Counted from the stretch's first letter, positions 36,155 to 44,897 are shown. The stretch is DNA of 64,000 nt from Anaerolineae bacterium (GCA_022841825.1 JALHQT010000003.1:62001-126000), one strand, 5' to 3'. Notes: a model not told the origin generated them from the letters alone. A program made the numbers and translations.

Positions 36155-36276
36155 AGAGCGTGCCTCTTTACAAAGCGGGACGGAGATCGCACGTTATTGT
36201 ACGCGGCAGGCGCGCAGGTGACAAATCTCTGCGACTGCGACTTAGAATTTTAGTTCTACCGTTTTGACCACATTTC

Positions 36277-36285
36277 TGCTATAAT
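36277..36285 (+). promoter_or_regulatory. extended -10 promoter of ssb
   Basis: TGCTATAAT is a perfect extended -10 (TGn plus TATAAT at 36280-36285), 64 bases before the ssb start. A TTGACC lies only 10 bases upstream, too close to be a partner -35, so the extended -10 probably suffices. Confidence 0.65.
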
Positions 36286-36349
36286 AGAGGGACTCGTCTC
36301 AGCCTGTTGAGTGCTGAACAACCCGAAGAACGCGAGGAGAAAACGAACG

Positions 36350-36760
36350 ATGGCTGGGTTTATGCAATTGATCATTGTCGGCAATGTCGGGCGCGATCCG
36401 GAGATGAAATACCTCCAATCGGGCGTGCCTGTCTGCAATTTCAGCGTAGCGGTGTCCAGCGTCACCGGTCAGGGCGAAACACGCCAGGAAAAGACGACCT
36501 GGGTGCGTGTCGCGGCGTGGCGGCAGCTTGCCGAGCTGTGTCAGCAGTACGTGCACAAAGGGCGACAGGTGATGGTCATCGGCACGGTCGATGCCCGCGC
36601 CTACACGGGGCAGGATGGAACGCCCCAGGCATCGCTGGACATGACGGCGCGCGACGTACGCTTCCTCGGTCCCCGTGAGGGCGCGCAAGGCAGCGGCGGC
36701 TTTGACGAATATGGCAGCAGCCCTGCCGGCGGCAGCGACATGAACGAAATCCCGTTCTAA
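36350..36760 (+). CDS. ssb: single-stranded DNA-binding protein
   Basis: A 136-residue OB-fold protein. It opens 'LIIVGNVGRDPEMKYLQSGVPVCNFSVAV', continues with 'KTTWVRVAAWRQLAELCQQYVHKGRQVMV', and has a short Gly/Ser tail ending 'MNEIPF', the acidic tip that contacts repair and replication proteins. It binds single-stranded DNA as a tetramer. GAGGAGA lies about 10 bases before ATG 36350, and an earlier in-frame start at 36311 has none. Unlike in many bacteria, it is not in an rpsF-rpsR operon here. Confidence 0.95.
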   Translation: MAGFMQLIIVGNVGRDPEMKYLQSGVPVCNFSVAVSSVTGQGETRQEKTTWVRVAAWRQLAELCQQYVHKGRQVMVIGTVDARAYTGQDGTPQASLDMTARDVRFLGPREGAQGSGGFDEYGSSPAGGSDMNEIPF

Positions 36761-36781
36761 AGTCGGTTCTCGTATGTTTTT

Positions 36782-36850
36782 GTAGGGGCGCAATGCATTG
36801 CGCCCCTACGGGCACGTTGGGGTTCCGTAGGGACGAGGCATGCCTCGTCC
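36782..36850. repeat. GTAGGGGCG palindrome plus GGACGAGGCA palindrome
   Basis: A 28-base perfect palindrome (36782-36809, GTAGGGGCGCAATG/CATTGCGCCCCTAC) is followed by a 20-base perfect palindrome (36831-36850, GGACGAGGCA/TGCCTCGTCC). The first shares its ends with the palindromes at 13.6 and 51.0 kb but has a different centre. The pair lies between ssb and the DUF4058 gene. Confidence 0.75.
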
Positions 36851-36914
36851 GCGCATTCGTGGATTTATTTCGAGAACCTACTTCAGGGTGGTCTGACTAT
36901 CCAGCAGGTGCGCG

Positions 36915-37751
36915 ATGGTTCAGCGATCTCAACAATACATTCAGATTTATAAACGCGGACCCTTCCCTGGCACACTCGATCCCTGGGCGGAAGCAGGGCG
37001 CTATTTCCACCAGATTCATGCGGGCATGATTGGCGCCCTTCTCCACCAGCTTCAGGATAGTCTGCTGGCGCGCGGCTATCATGCGGGACGCGAAACCAGC
37101 CTTCAGGTGCTGGAAAGTACGCAGCCCGATTTGTTTATCCAACGCTCCCAGGGACGTGCCCATACACACCCCTGGGATTATTCCGCTGCCGCGCAGGAAC
37201 TGCTGCTTGAACCCGGCGAAGCGCTCAGTGGTCTGGAAGTGCAGCCAGAGCTGGACGCCCTGTTCATCAAACAATCGGGTGGCACACTCGTCACGCTGGT
37301 CGAGATCATTTCGCCGAGCAACAAAGTCAGATTAGATGAGATCGAGCGTTATCAGATTCGGCGGGGAGGGTTGATGACACAGGGTGTCAATATCGTCGAG
37401 ATCGATCTGACCCGTTCAGTCAAACGTCTGGTCTCTGATGTGGCGCTGCAAGGCGCACAGTATCACATCACCGTGCACCTGCCAGGGCAGCCAGGGCGCT
37501 GGTTTCATCACGGGTATGGTGAAGCCATCCGAGAGATTGCGCTTCCGCTGCGTGGTGAGGTCATCCCGATGAATTCGCAGGTGGCGTATGAGGCAGCCTA
37601 TCAGCAGGCTGCCATCGCAGGACAAATCCAAGATGAAGCGCGCTACACGCCCAGCGATCTGCCGTTTTCATCCCTGTTGACCGAAGTCCAGCGTGCCGAT
37701 GCATTGCAGCGTGTCGCCGCATGGATGCATGACCTGAGCCAGTGGGTATAG
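36915..37751 (+). CDS. DUF4058 family protein
   Basis: A 278-residue protein. The segments 'PGTLDPWAEAGRYFHQIHAGMIGALLHQLQDSLLARGY', 'PDLFI' and 'LVTLVEIISPSNKVRLDEIERYQIRR' are the DUF4058 pattern. The 'PD ... VEI.SPSNK' spacing resembles a PD-(D/E)XK nuclease-like core (inference). The function of the family is unknown; it is common in cyanobacteria and Chloroflexota. A paralogue lies at 44924. The start codon ATG 36915 has only a weak AGGTG upstream. The PfkB kinase start follows closely, 8 bases after this stop, so they are probably one operon. Confidence 0.78.
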   Translation: MVQRSQQYIQIYKRGPFPGTLDPWAEAGRYFHQIHAGMIGALLHQLQDSLLARGYHAGRETSLQVLESTQPDLFIQRSQGRAHTHPWDYSAAAQELLLEPGEALSGLEVQPELDALFIKQSGGTLVTLVEIISPSNKVRLDEIERYQIRRGGLMTQGVNIVEIDLTRSVKRLVSDVALQGAQYHITVHLPGQPGRWFHHGYGEAIREIALPLRGEVIPMNSQVAYEAAYQQAAIAGQIQDEARYTPSDLPFSSLLTEVQRADALQRVAAWMHDLSQWV

Positions 37752-37759
37752 GGCGAAAA

Positions 37760-38716
37760 ATGTTCATCGTCGTCGGCACCACGACCATCGACCTGTTCGT
37801 CAGCGGCATTGACCAGATGCCGCGTTTTGATGGCGATGAATACACGCGCAGCAGCCTGGCGTGGTGCAGCAACCCGCTCACCCTCACCTGCGGCGGCAAT
37901 GCTGCCAACAGCGCTTACGTCCTGGCAGCGTTGGGCGCGCAGACTGCCCTGTGCAGCGCGGTCGGCAGCGACCTGCTGGGCGACACGATGGTCGGATGGC
38001 TGGCGGCGCGCGGCGTTGACGTGCGCGCCCTTCTGCGCAGCAGCACCTTCGCCACCTCAACCAACACAACGCTGCTCGACGAACGACTCAATCGCCTGAA
38101 CTTTTACCATCCTGGCGCGCTGACCCATCTGCGCGCCGAGGACTCTCCGCCGGATTTCTTCGCCCAGGCGAGCACACTCCTCATCACCAGCTACCCGATC
38201 ATGCGCGGCTTCCGCCCGCACGGCTATCACGCCGCGCTCACTGAGGCGAAAAGCACGGGCGCGACCACCGCCATCGACATTGGTCCCGCCATCGGCGAGC
38301 CGGTGACGGCGGCGGAACTGAGCGCGCTGCTGCCGCTGGTCGATTACCTGATCACCAACGATTATGAGCTGGGGCAGTGTACGGGCTGCACGGCGCTCGA
38401 TCAGGGTGCCGAGAGGCTGATCGCGGCGGGTGCGCGTCATGTCGTCGTCAAGCGGGGCAAGGACGGCGCGGTGGTGTATCGTCCGGGTGCATCTCCGGTG
38501 GAGAGTCCTGGTTTTCCCGTCGAGGCGACCGTGACAGTCGGCGCGGGAGACAGCTTCAATGCCGGATTCTTGTTTGCGCTGGAACAGGGGATGGCGCTGG
38601 CGGAGGCGCTGCGCTTCGGGAATGCCACGGCGGCGATGGTGGTCGCAACGGGCAAGAGCGTGCTGGGCGCGCCGACCCGCGACGATGTCGAAGCGTTCAT
38701 CGCGCATTCGGCATAG
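37760..38716 (+). CDS. PfkB-family carbohydrate kinase
   Basis: A 318-residue ribokinase-fold enzyme. The N-terminal 'TIDLFVSGIDQMPRF' and 'CGGNAANSAYVLAALGAQTALCSAVGSDLLGD' match the first PfkB signature, and 'VTVGAGDSFNAGFLFAL' holds the catalytic base D264 and the anion hole. It phosphorylates a sugar or nucleoside with ATP; ribokinase-, fructokinase- and adenosine kinase-like substrates are all possible. ATG 37760 is preceded by AGGGCGA; a GTG at 37742 would overlap the previous gene. Coupling to DUF4058 is positional only. Confidence 0.88.
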   Translation: MFIVVGTTTIDLFVSGIDQMPRFDGDEYTRSSLAWCSNPLTLTCGGNAANSAYVLAALGAQTALCSAVGSDLLGDTMVGWLAARGVDVRALLRSSTFATSTNTTLLDERLNRLNFYHPGALTHLRAEDSPPDFFAQASTLLITSYPIMRGFRPHGYHAALTEAKSTGATTAIDIGPAIGEPVTAAELSALLPLVDYLITNDYELGQCTGCTALDQGAERLIAAGARHVVVKRGKDGAVVYRPGASPVESPGFPVEATVTVGAGDSFNAGFLFALEQGMALAEALRFGNATAAMVVATGKSVLGAPTRDDVEAFIAHSA

Positions 38717-38762
38717 CAAGACCGCCTTTAAGTGCCTGATGTGGCAAGTGCCTAGAGCAAGA

Positions 38763-38828
38763 TGAAACCGCCAGGACGCCATGCTTTCAATCTGTTTTGC
38801 ATGGCGCGCTTGGCGTCCTGGCGGTTCA
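38763..38828. repeat. GCCAGGACGC-family inverted repeat
   Basis: Arms TGAAACCGCCAGGACGCCA and TGGCGTCCTGGCGGTTCA enclose a 30-base loop. It lies between the PfkB gene and the convergent small peptide gene and could form a bidirectional terminator-like hairpin. Confidence 0.8.
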
Positions 38829-38851
38829 GTTGATATTGCGAATTCGGCAGC

Positions 38852-39010
38852 CTATTGACTCGGCGGCGGCGGTGTCGCGACGAAGCTCGCCGTCTGGCAC
38901 GCCGAACCGCAGCGGATCGCTGTGCCGGCATTGGCGATTTGCCCCGCGACCAGACTGAGCGAAAGCGCCACTACGAGCGCCAGACTGATGACACGATTCC
39001 GTTTCTTCAT
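38852..39010 (-). CDS. small secreted peptide, 52 residues
   Basis: A short gene below common length cut-offs. It starts MKKRNRVISL, continues as a hydrophobic helix and ends near 'GQIANAGT', a classic signal peptide with probable cleavage after ANA (residue 28). The mature part is about 24 residues, with two cysteines five apart ('IRCGSACQTASF') and a 'PPPPSQ' tail. ATG 39010 has GAGGAGA 7 bases upstream, a very strong site. I recognise no family. It could be a processed signal peptide, a bacteriocin-like peptide or a small envelope protein. It sits 79 bases from the TPR kinase on the same strand. Confidence 0.6.
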   Translation of the reverse strand: MKKRNRVISLALVVALSLSLVAGQIANAGTAIRCGSACQTASFVATPPPPSQ

Positions 39011-39089
39011 GATGAGTTCTCCTCGGTGGAATAAAGATCACAACCAATTTTATTATGAAGCAATATTCATGTTATTGTGGCTTACAGGA

Positions 39090-40955
39090 TCACGAACTGC
39101 CTACATTTTGTTCATTGAGAAGGTGAAGATCGTGTAGTGGTTCGACCGGACGCAGGATCAGGCTGAAGGTAGTGCCCTCGCCGGGAATGCCGCTGCTGGA
39201 CACTTTGACCTGACCGCCGAGCTTTTCGACAATCGTCTTGACGATCATCAGCCCAATGCCCGTGCCGTCGATCTTCTGCTGTCCAAGCCGCTCGAACTTG
39301 TGGAACAGCTTCGCCTGTTGTTCGGCGGTCAGCCCCATCCCGTTGTCCTGGACGTGGTAGGCGATCATCCCATTCGCTTCGACGGTGGTGCTGATCTCCA
39401 CATGTGGTGGTGTCCCGCCGTACTTGAGCGCGTTGCTGACGTAATTGACCAACGCTTCTTCCAGCCATGACGCACTGCCAAGACATTCCGGCAGGCTGTC
39501 GGGGATATCCAATAGCGCACCCATACGCTCAGCAAGCGGCTGCATCCGCTGCACTGTTTCCTGCATCACCCGCGTCATATCGACCGGCTGCGGCATAATT
39601 TCCTGTTTGCGGGCTTTCGCCAGGCTCAACAGGGCGTTCACGATCTCGTTCAGCTTGATCGCGGCTTCATTCAGGTTTTGCATACACACCTGACTGGTCT
39701 CGCTCAGGACGTTGTCCGGATCGCTTTGGATCAGGTCTGCAAAGCTGATCACGAGCGAGATGGGGTTCTTGAGATCATGTGCCACGTTATCGGCATACGA
39801 GTCCAGTTCGTCGATCATGGCTTCGTTCTGGGCGATTTCTTCCTGAAGCGCCAGGTTGCGATGGCGCTGGCTTTCCGCCTCCAACCGCGCCTTATCGACC
39901 TCGTACATCGCCTGGAGCGTTTTCTCGCGGATGTCTGCCTGTTCGTTGAAGACCCGCTCCTTGACATCGTGGAAGCGCTCCATGTGATGAAACGCCTGTT
40001 GATAATCGCCTTCGCCGGCATACGCCTGGGCAAGCAGCTTGTGCAGCGGGAAAATCGCCGGATACGCCTCAAGCGCCTCGAATTCCGCGAGCGCACAGCG
40101 CAGCGTTTCGATGCTCTTGCGTTTGTCTCCGCGCTGGCGCTCTAAGTTTGCCCTGGACTTCAGCAGGGTGGCGTTCTGGTAGGGTGCCTGCGCCTTATGC
40201 AGCGCCGCCTCCGCATGGGCAAAGCAGCGGTTGGCATCGTCGATCTGCCCCAATCCGGCATAGGCGTTGCCCTTATGCATCAGCGCCAACCCTTCGCCCA
40301 TGCTGAAGCCAACCTGCGCGGCGATTGTCGCGGCTTCGGTTGCCACGTCAAGCGCCTGTTCATACTGACCCAGATGGTTATGACTTTCCGCGACGTTGGC
40401 GGCGGCGATGCTGTGTGAGACCGCCTGCTTGCTTGATCCTCGATAGGCGTAGAGCGCCTGCTGATAGTAGCTCAACGCGGAGGTGTAGTCCTCCATCCCT
40501 TCGTAGACAAGCCCGATGTTGTTGTGAACGCTGGCGACCTTGATGGCACTTCCCGACGCTTCGGCAAGCGCTCGCGCTTGCATGAACGCTTGGAGTGCTT
40601 CAGGGCGCTTGCCGACGACCTGGTGATTGGTGCCGACGATGTTCAGGGCGTCATACTCCAAATTCTGGAGTTCATGCTGGCGCGCCAGTTTGAGCGCTTC
40701 CAGCGCCTGCGTCAGCGAGTTGGCGTAATCTGCCATGTTATGCGCAGCCCAGGCAGCATTGAGCAGGCTGTTGATGTACAGCGGGGTGTCCGAAAGTACC
40801 TGGGCGGTCTGCCCCAGTGATTTGGCAGCTTCCAACGCGCGCTTAGGGTCGGCGTCGGTCAGGTATTCAACGAGGACCTGGAGCGCCTGCGCTTTCTGGA
40901 CAGGCTCCTCGGTGGTGGCGACCACCATTTCGAGTTCGAGTGTGTGATCAGGCAT
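39090..40955 (-). CDS. soluble TPR sensor histidine kinase
   Basis: A 621-residue cytosolic kinase. Residues about 20-330 are tetratricopeptide repeats ('SVHNNIGLVYEGMEDYTSALSYYQQAL', 'NVAESHNHLGQYEQALDVA'), followed by a coiled coil to about 385, the H-box 'NVAHDLKNPISL' with H393, N-box 'NYVSNALKYGG', G1 'DNGMGLTAEQQAKLFHKF' and G2 'GTGIGLMIVK'. TPR-kinases typically sense protein or peptide partners. It is downstream of the small secreted peptide gene on the same strand, so the peptide could be its input or neighbour by chance. No response regulator adjoins. Confidence 0.87.
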   Translation of the reverse strand: MPDHTLELEMVVATTEEPVQKAQALQVLVEYLTDADPKRALEAAKSLGQTAQVLSDTPLYINSLLNAAWAAHNMADYANSLTQALEALKLARQHELQNLEYDALNIVGTNHQVVGKRPEALQAFMQARALAEASGSAIKVASVHNNIGLVYEGMEDYTSALSYYQQALYAYRGSSKQAVSHSIAAANVAESHNHLGQYEQALDVATEAATIAAQVGFSMGEGLALMHKGNAYAGLGQIDDANRCFAHAEAALHKAQAPYQNATLLKSRANLERQRGDKRKSIETLRCALAEFEALEAYPAIFPLHKLLAQAYAGEGDYQQAFHHMERFHDVKERVFNEQADIREKTLQAMYEVDKARLEAESQRHRNLALQEEIAQNEAMIDELDSYADNVAHDLKNPISLVISFADLIQSDPDNVLSETSQVCMQNLNEAAIKLNEIVNALLSLAKARKQEIMPQPVDMTRVMQETVQRMQPLAERMGALLDIPDSLPECLGSASWLEEALVNYVSNALKYGGTPPHVEISTTVEANGMIAYHVQDNGMGLTAEQQAKLFHKFERLGQQKIDGTGIGLMIVKTIVEKLGGQVKVSSSGIPGEGTTFSLILRPVEPLHDLHLLNEQNVGSS

Positions 40956-41129
40956 GATACAGTGACATCAGATTCCATACATTATGACTTAGTGTATCAC
41001 CTAAATAAACACGCTATCTTACGTTTTCCTCAATAAATGGGAACGTGGACGAGATTCACAGATCGAGGCTCGCGTAAAGCCATGCGCGGGTTGCCCGCCG
41101 CCGTCCAAGGCGCTGCCCTGGCGCATCCG

Positions 41130-41822
41130 TCAGCGCGGCGAACCGTGTGCTTTCGCGAGTCGGTAGATGATGGCGACGGGCGCGCCAGGCGTCCTGTCCG
41201 TGCGATCTTCCGGCAGCAGCCGCGGCTCGCGCAGCGCGTCGACTTGTAGATTGACCGCCGCCGCCGCCGCATGAATGACGCTGTAAAGATGGACGGTGTG
41301 TTCGACCGCGTAAGTCCTGCCGCCGCTCTCGAATGTGCGCTGTGCCCCGCCAAGGAACAGGAAGGGATGCACATCGCTGACCAGCGCACAGCCTCCGGGC
41401 ACCAGCACGCGCGCCAGCTCCGCGAAGGACTGCTCGATGCGCGGCAGATGCCCGATTGCCAATCCGCAGATCGCCACGTCGATGCTGGCATCTGCGAGCG
41501 GGAGGGAGTCGAGCGTACTGAGTACCAAGTGCTGCATGCTGCGTGCTGACGGATGAGCAGGAACCCTGTGCAGCATGTCCCAACTGTTGTCCGTACCGAT
41601 CACGCAGCGCGCACCGCGTTCGAGCGCGATACGCAGATAGCGCCCGCTGCCACAGGCGGCGTCGAGGACGATGCGCCCATCGAGGGGCGGCAGCAGGGCG
41701 AGCAGGGCGTCTTCTTCGGCGCGCATCAGGGCGTTGTGTGCTTCCGGGGGATACGTCGCAGCCCAGCGCGCGTAGGCATCGAGCGAGGGCAGTGGACGTG
41801 GTTTACGCCGAAAGAACGGCAT
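41130..41822 (-). CDS. class I SAM-dependent methyltransferase
   Basis: A 230-residue Rossmann methyltransferase. Motif I is 'IVLDAACGSGRYLRIALERGARCVIGTDNS', followed by 'LPLADASIDVAICGLAIGHLP' (motif post-I/II) and 'ELARVLVPGGCALVSDV', typical of the type 11 family. The substrate is unknown. The stop lies 34 bases from a gap of about 170 bases that contains nothing clear. It starts 4 bases after the RodZ-like gene stop, so it is the second gene of that unit. Confidence 0.85.
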   Translation of the reverse strand: MPFFRRKPRPLPSLDAYARWAATYPPEAHNALMRAEEDALLALLPPLDGRIVLDAACGSGRYLRIALERGARCVIGTDNSWDMLHRVPAHPSARSMQHLVLSTLDSLPLADASIDVAICGLAIGHLPRIEQSFAELARVLVPGGCALVSDVHPFLFLGGAQRTFESGGRTYAVEHTVHLYSVIHAAAAAVNLQVDALREPRLLPEDRTDRTPGAPVAIIYRLAKAHGSPR

Positions 41823-41826
41823 AACT

Positions 41827-43095
41827 CTAGCCTGTCTTCGTCGCGGTCGGCGTGAAGAGCGGCTCGCGCACGGGCAGGATGGCGGTCGCCGTCGGGCTGG
41901 GTCCCGGTGTGCTGGTGGAGGAGGGCGTCGCGCTGGGCGTGAACGTCGCGCTCGGCGTAAAGGTCAGTGAAGGCGTGAAGGTGACCGTCGGCGTCTCGGT
42001 TGGCGGCGGCGTGGCGCTGGCGGTCGGGCTGGGTCCGGGGGTGGCGCTCGGCGTCTGTACGGCGATGAGCGTGCCGACCTCGGCGGGGTTGGTCGGCAGG
42101 GGCGTCTCGGTCACGGCGAGGGTCGGCTCGCTGAAGCTCTGCCCGCTGCTGATCTGGACGCCGGACGTGCTGAATGTCAGATCGACACGCTGCCCGCGCG
42201 CGCCATAGGTGTTCTGACGCTGCCCGTTATAGATGACCTCCAGCGCCGCTGCGTTCGCGGCGCGCACGCCGATGCTGCTGTTGGCGGCGAACTCGAAAAT
42301 CGTGCCTGGTCTCCCGACGCCCTCAAAACGCTCGGCACCATCGACTTCGATGCGCAGCCAGGTGCGCTGTGCCAGTGTGATTTGCACAGCGATCCCGGTG
42401 CCGGTGAAGAAGCCGGTGTTATCGACCGTCGGCGGTGGGAGCGAAGGTGTGAGCGTGGGCGCGAGCGTGAAGGTGGCGATGGCGGGCATCGGCGAAAGGA
42501 TGCCGTCAGGCGAGATGTCCTCAAAGACGCCAATCGGGGTTCTGATGACATATTCGATGACCACAAATGCGATCACCCCCAACGACCCAATCGCCAGCAC
42601 CGCGACCAGCAGCCCGCGCAGAAATCCACCGCCGCGCCGCTCTTTGCCGCCCGGACGGGCTGCCGTCCCGCCATTGGCGGCTGACCGGGGGGACGGGCGT
42701 ACCGGGATGGTCGGATGAGTCTCGGTCAGGCGCGCAGGTCCACTCATGCGCAGTTCCTGGGTTGAGCGCTTATCCTGGGTTGAGCGCTTATCCTGGGTTG
42801 CGCGCAGCTCCTGGGTGGCACGCTTGTCTTTGCGCCGACCCCGCCGCAGCGTATCGTCTTTGGCGGTTTCCAGCGAATCGAGGAACTGATCTTCGTCCAA
42901 ACCCAGCCAGCGGGTGTAATTGCGAATGAATCCGTTGACCTGAACGGGTGAGAAGCCCGCGAGGTCGAATTCGCCAAGTTCAAACGCTTCGAGAAGGTGC
43001 TGCCGGATGCGCAGGGTGTTCTCGGCATCTTCGAGCGTGAGTTCACGTTCCTCACGCCGCTGGCGAAGCATTCGACCGAGGGTCTGCAAATCCAT
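41827..43095 (-). CDS. RodZ-like membrane protein with HTH and DUF4115-like domain
   Basis: A 422-residue protein. Residues 1-75 are a RodZ-type helix-turn-helix ('LGRMLRQRREERELTLEDAENTLRIRQHLLEAFE', 'VNGFIRNYTRWLGLD'). Next comes a polar linker with a tandem six-residue repeat, then one membrane helix (about 160-182). The C-terminal part has a beta domain like DUF4115 ('VQITLAQRTWLRIEVDGAERFEG') and a long Thr/Pro/Ser tail. RodZ proteins couple MreB to cell-shape machinery; no mreB adjoins. The linker repeat is encoded by four 18-base units (42755-42826). Confidence 0.75.
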   Translation of the reverse strand: MDLQTLGRMLRQRREERELTLEDAENTLRIRQHLLEAFELGEFDLAGFSPVQVNGFIRNYTRWLGLDEDQFLDSLETAKDDTLRRGRRKDKRATQELRATQDKRSTQDKRSTQELRMSGPARLTETHPTIPVRPSPRSAANGGTAARPGGKERRGGGFLRGLLVAVLAIGSLGVIAFVVIEYVIRTPIGVFEDISPDGILSPMPAIATFTLAPTLTPSLPPPTVDNTGFFTGTGIAVQITLAQRTWLRIEVDGAERFEGVGRPGTIFEFAANSSIGVRAANAAALEVIYNGQRQNTYGARGQRVDLTFSTSGVQISSGQSFSEPTLAVTETPLPTNPAEVGTLIAVQTPSATPGPSPTASATPPPTETPTVTFTPSLTFTPSATFTPSATPSSTSTPGPSPTATAILPVREPLFTPTATKTG

Positions 43096-43118
43096 GATGG
43101 GCTACCGCGCGGGGATCT

Positions 43119-43200
43119 TCAACACAAAGGCACGAAGAAGACGAAATTCACGCAGAACTCGTCTGCGTGAACCTTCGTCGCTTCGTGCCTTCGTGTTCAA
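43119..43200. repeat. inverted repeat of the AACACAAAGGCACGAAG type
   Basis: The left arm ACACAAAGGCACGAAGAAGACG and the right arm CGTCGCTTCGTGCCTTCGTGT pair with small bulges, and an inner hairpin ACGCAGAACTCGTCTGCGT lies between. It fills the gap between the RodZ-like gene and rplI. Confidence 0.7.
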
Positions 43201-43226
43201 TGGGTTGTTCAAGGCATCGCGCCGAA

Positions 43227-43823
43227 TTATCCGTTGTCCTGCTGCACGGGGGCATCTTCGCCCCATTCAGGCTGGTCAGCGCTGGCTTCGACAGCAGGCG
43301 CTTCCGCTTCTGCGGGCACGGCTTCTGCGGCTGGCGCGGCTTCTGCGGCGGCGACCGCAGCCAGGAAACGCGAAAATTCTTCTTCGCGAACGATGGTGAT
43401 CTTCAGGTGCGGCGTTTCTTCGCTGCCGAGGCGGATGGGGACGAGGTGCGTGCCGACTTCGCGCAGCGCGGTCTGGCTGATGCGGCGGCGGTTGATGTCC
43501 ACACCGGTCTTCTGGTTGAGCGCTTCGGCGATTTCCGAGGTCGTGACCGAGCCGAACAGCTTACCAGTCGGCGAGGCGCGGCGACCGAAATAGAGTTCGA
43601 CGCCGTCGATCTGGCGTGCCAGCGCATTCAGGCGATCTTCAAGCTGTGCGCGGCGTTCGGCAGCTTTGGCGCGCAGCGACTCCGCCTGCTTGAGCGCGCC
43701 GGAGGTCGCCTTCGACGCCAGCTTCTTAGGGATGAGCCAGTTGCGGGCGAAACCATCCGCGACATCGACGATTTCACCGGCGACGCCGTGCTTATAGACA
43801 TCCGAGAGCAAGATCACCTTCAT
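43227..43823 (-). CDS. rplI: 50S ribosomal protein L9
   Basis: A 198-residue L9. The N-terminal domain 'MKVILLSDVYKHGVAGEIVDVADGFARNWLIPKKLA' is typical, followed by the long connecting helix and the C-terminal 23S-binding domain ('KLFGSVTTSEIAEALNQKTG'). Bacterial L9 is about 150 residues; here about 45 extra, Ala/Glu-rich residues ('EAAPAAEAVPAEAEAP') extend the end. ATG 43823 has AAAGGA upstream, and an earlier in-frame ATG (43844) has none. It is not in an rpsF-rpsR operon here. Confidence 0.93.
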   Translation of the reverse strand: MKVILLSDVYKHGVAGEIVDVADGFARNWLIPKKLASKATSGALKQAESLRAKAAERRAQLEDRLNALARQIDGVELYFGRRASPTGKLFGSVTTSEIAEALNQKTGVDINRRRISQTALREVGTHLVPIRLGSEETPHLKITIVREEEFSRFLAAVAAAEAAPAAEAVPAEAEAPAVEASADQPEWGEDAPVQQDNG

Positions 43824-43947
43824 GGCGATGAGTCCTTTTAACACTGTTCAAACCCTGCGTATTTGGTGCAGGGGCTGGGTGCGTACACAATAGTGGGCAT
43901 TATAAGGGGCGGCGGATACAAATCCAAGTGCGAAAGCGAGCAGCATC

Positions 43948-44739
43948 ATGGACATGAACCCAACGCGCGTCATCCTCATCACCGGCGCGTCGAGCGGCAT
44001 CGGTTACGCGGCGGCGCTGACGTTCGCGCGGCGCGGCTGGAACGTGGCGGCGCTGGCGCGGCGCAGCGACCGCCTCGAACAGCTTGGTGCGGCGGTGGCG
44101 GCGCTGCCCGCCGGGCATGGCGACCTGCTCGCGCTGGAAGCGGATGTGCGGGAGGCGGCGGCGCTGGAACGCGCGGTCGCGGCGGCGCTGGCGCGCTGGG
44201 GGCGGCTGGATGTCGTGGTCGCCAACGCGGGCTTGGGGCAGCGCGGCGCGCTGGCGGCAAGCGCCTGGGATGACCTGGAGACGGTCATGCGCACCAACAT
44301 GGATGGCGTGCTGCACACCGTGCGCGCGGGCATCCCGGCGCTGCGCCAGACGCGCGGACAGATCGTCATCATCTCGTCGGTCACGTCCGAGCTGACAACG
44401 CCCTACACGGCGGTCTATGGGGCGACGAAGGCGTTCGTCAGCAGCATCGCCCGTGCGCTGCGGCTGGAGTTGGAGGGCGATGGCGTCGCCGTGACCGACA
44501 TCCTGGTTGGGCGGACGGGCACGGAGTTCAACGAGCGGCGGCTGGGGCAGGAGGGCAGCCCATCCGGGCGCAAGGGTGTCCCTGTGATGACGCCGGACAC
44601 GGTCGCAGAGGCGATCTTCGCGGCGGTCGAGCGCCGCAGCAAGCGCGTCATCCTGCGCCCGTTCGACCACCTGCTGCTGCTGGCGCACCGCCTCTTCCCG
44701 GAGCTGATCGGGCGGATGGCGCTGCGGCAGTATCGATAG
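43948..44739 (+). CDS. short-chain dehydrogenase/reductase
   Basis: A 263-residue classical SDR with cofactor loop 'TGASSGIGYAAA' (12-23), 'NAGLG' (93-97), a catalytic Ser in 'IISSVTSEL' and 'YGATK' with the catalytic Tyr-x-x-x-Lys. The C-terminal 'VMTPDTVAEAIFAAVERRSKRVIL' is typical of YdfG/SDR-like reductases with broad specificity. The substrate is unknown. The gene is divergent from rplI, and the next gene is 184 bases away. Confidence 0.85.
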   Translation: MDMNPTRVILITGASSGIGYAAALTFARRGWNVAALARRSDRLEQLGAAVAALPAGHGDLLALEADVREAAALERAVAAALARWGRLDVVVANAGLGQRGALAASAWDDLETVMRTNMDGVLHTVRAGIPALRQTRGQIVIISSVTSELTTPYTAVYGATKAFVSSIARALRLELEGDGVAVTDILVGRTGTEFNERRLGQEGSPSGRKGVPVMTPDTVAEAIFAAVERRSKRVILRPFDHLLLLAHRLFPELIGRMALRQYR

Positions 44740-44744
44740 GCGCA

Positions 44745-44875
44745 CATTGCCCTCACCCTCTGCTTCGCCCTCAACGGGTCTCGCGTTGTTGCGCTCGCCT
44801 GCTGATCCTTGCCAGCAGCGCGGCAGCCGGCGAGATGGATGCGGAAGGGGGGAGAGGGTCATAAGAGGGACTACT
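44745..44875. repeat. intergenic imperfect inverted repeat CCCTCACCCTCT ... GGGGGAGAGGG
   Basis: CCCTCACCCTCT near 44750 and GGGGGGAGAGGG near 44850 form distant complementary ends, with a smaller hairpin ('CTGCTGATCC ... GCCAGCAG') inside. This looks like another dispersed structured repeat rather than a gene. Confidence 0.4.
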
Positions 44876-44888
44876 TTCGGGTGGGAGG

Positions 44889-44897
44889 TGCTACAAT
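44889..44897 (+). promoter_or_regulatory. candidate extended -10 of the second DUF4058 gene
   Basis: TGCTACAAT fits an extended -10 (TGn + TACAAT at 44892-44897), 26 bases ahead of the start codon. It closely resembles the ssb promoter. No -35 is evident. Confidence 0.45.

Noticed and set aside
36264-36269. TTGACC as the -35 of the ssb promoter
   Set aside because: Only 10 bases separate it from TATAAT; a working spacer is 16-18. The extended -10 is the better explanation.
42755-42826. 18-base direct repeats as a possible iteron or origin
   Set aside because: They lie within a coding region, keep frame and have no replication gene nearby.
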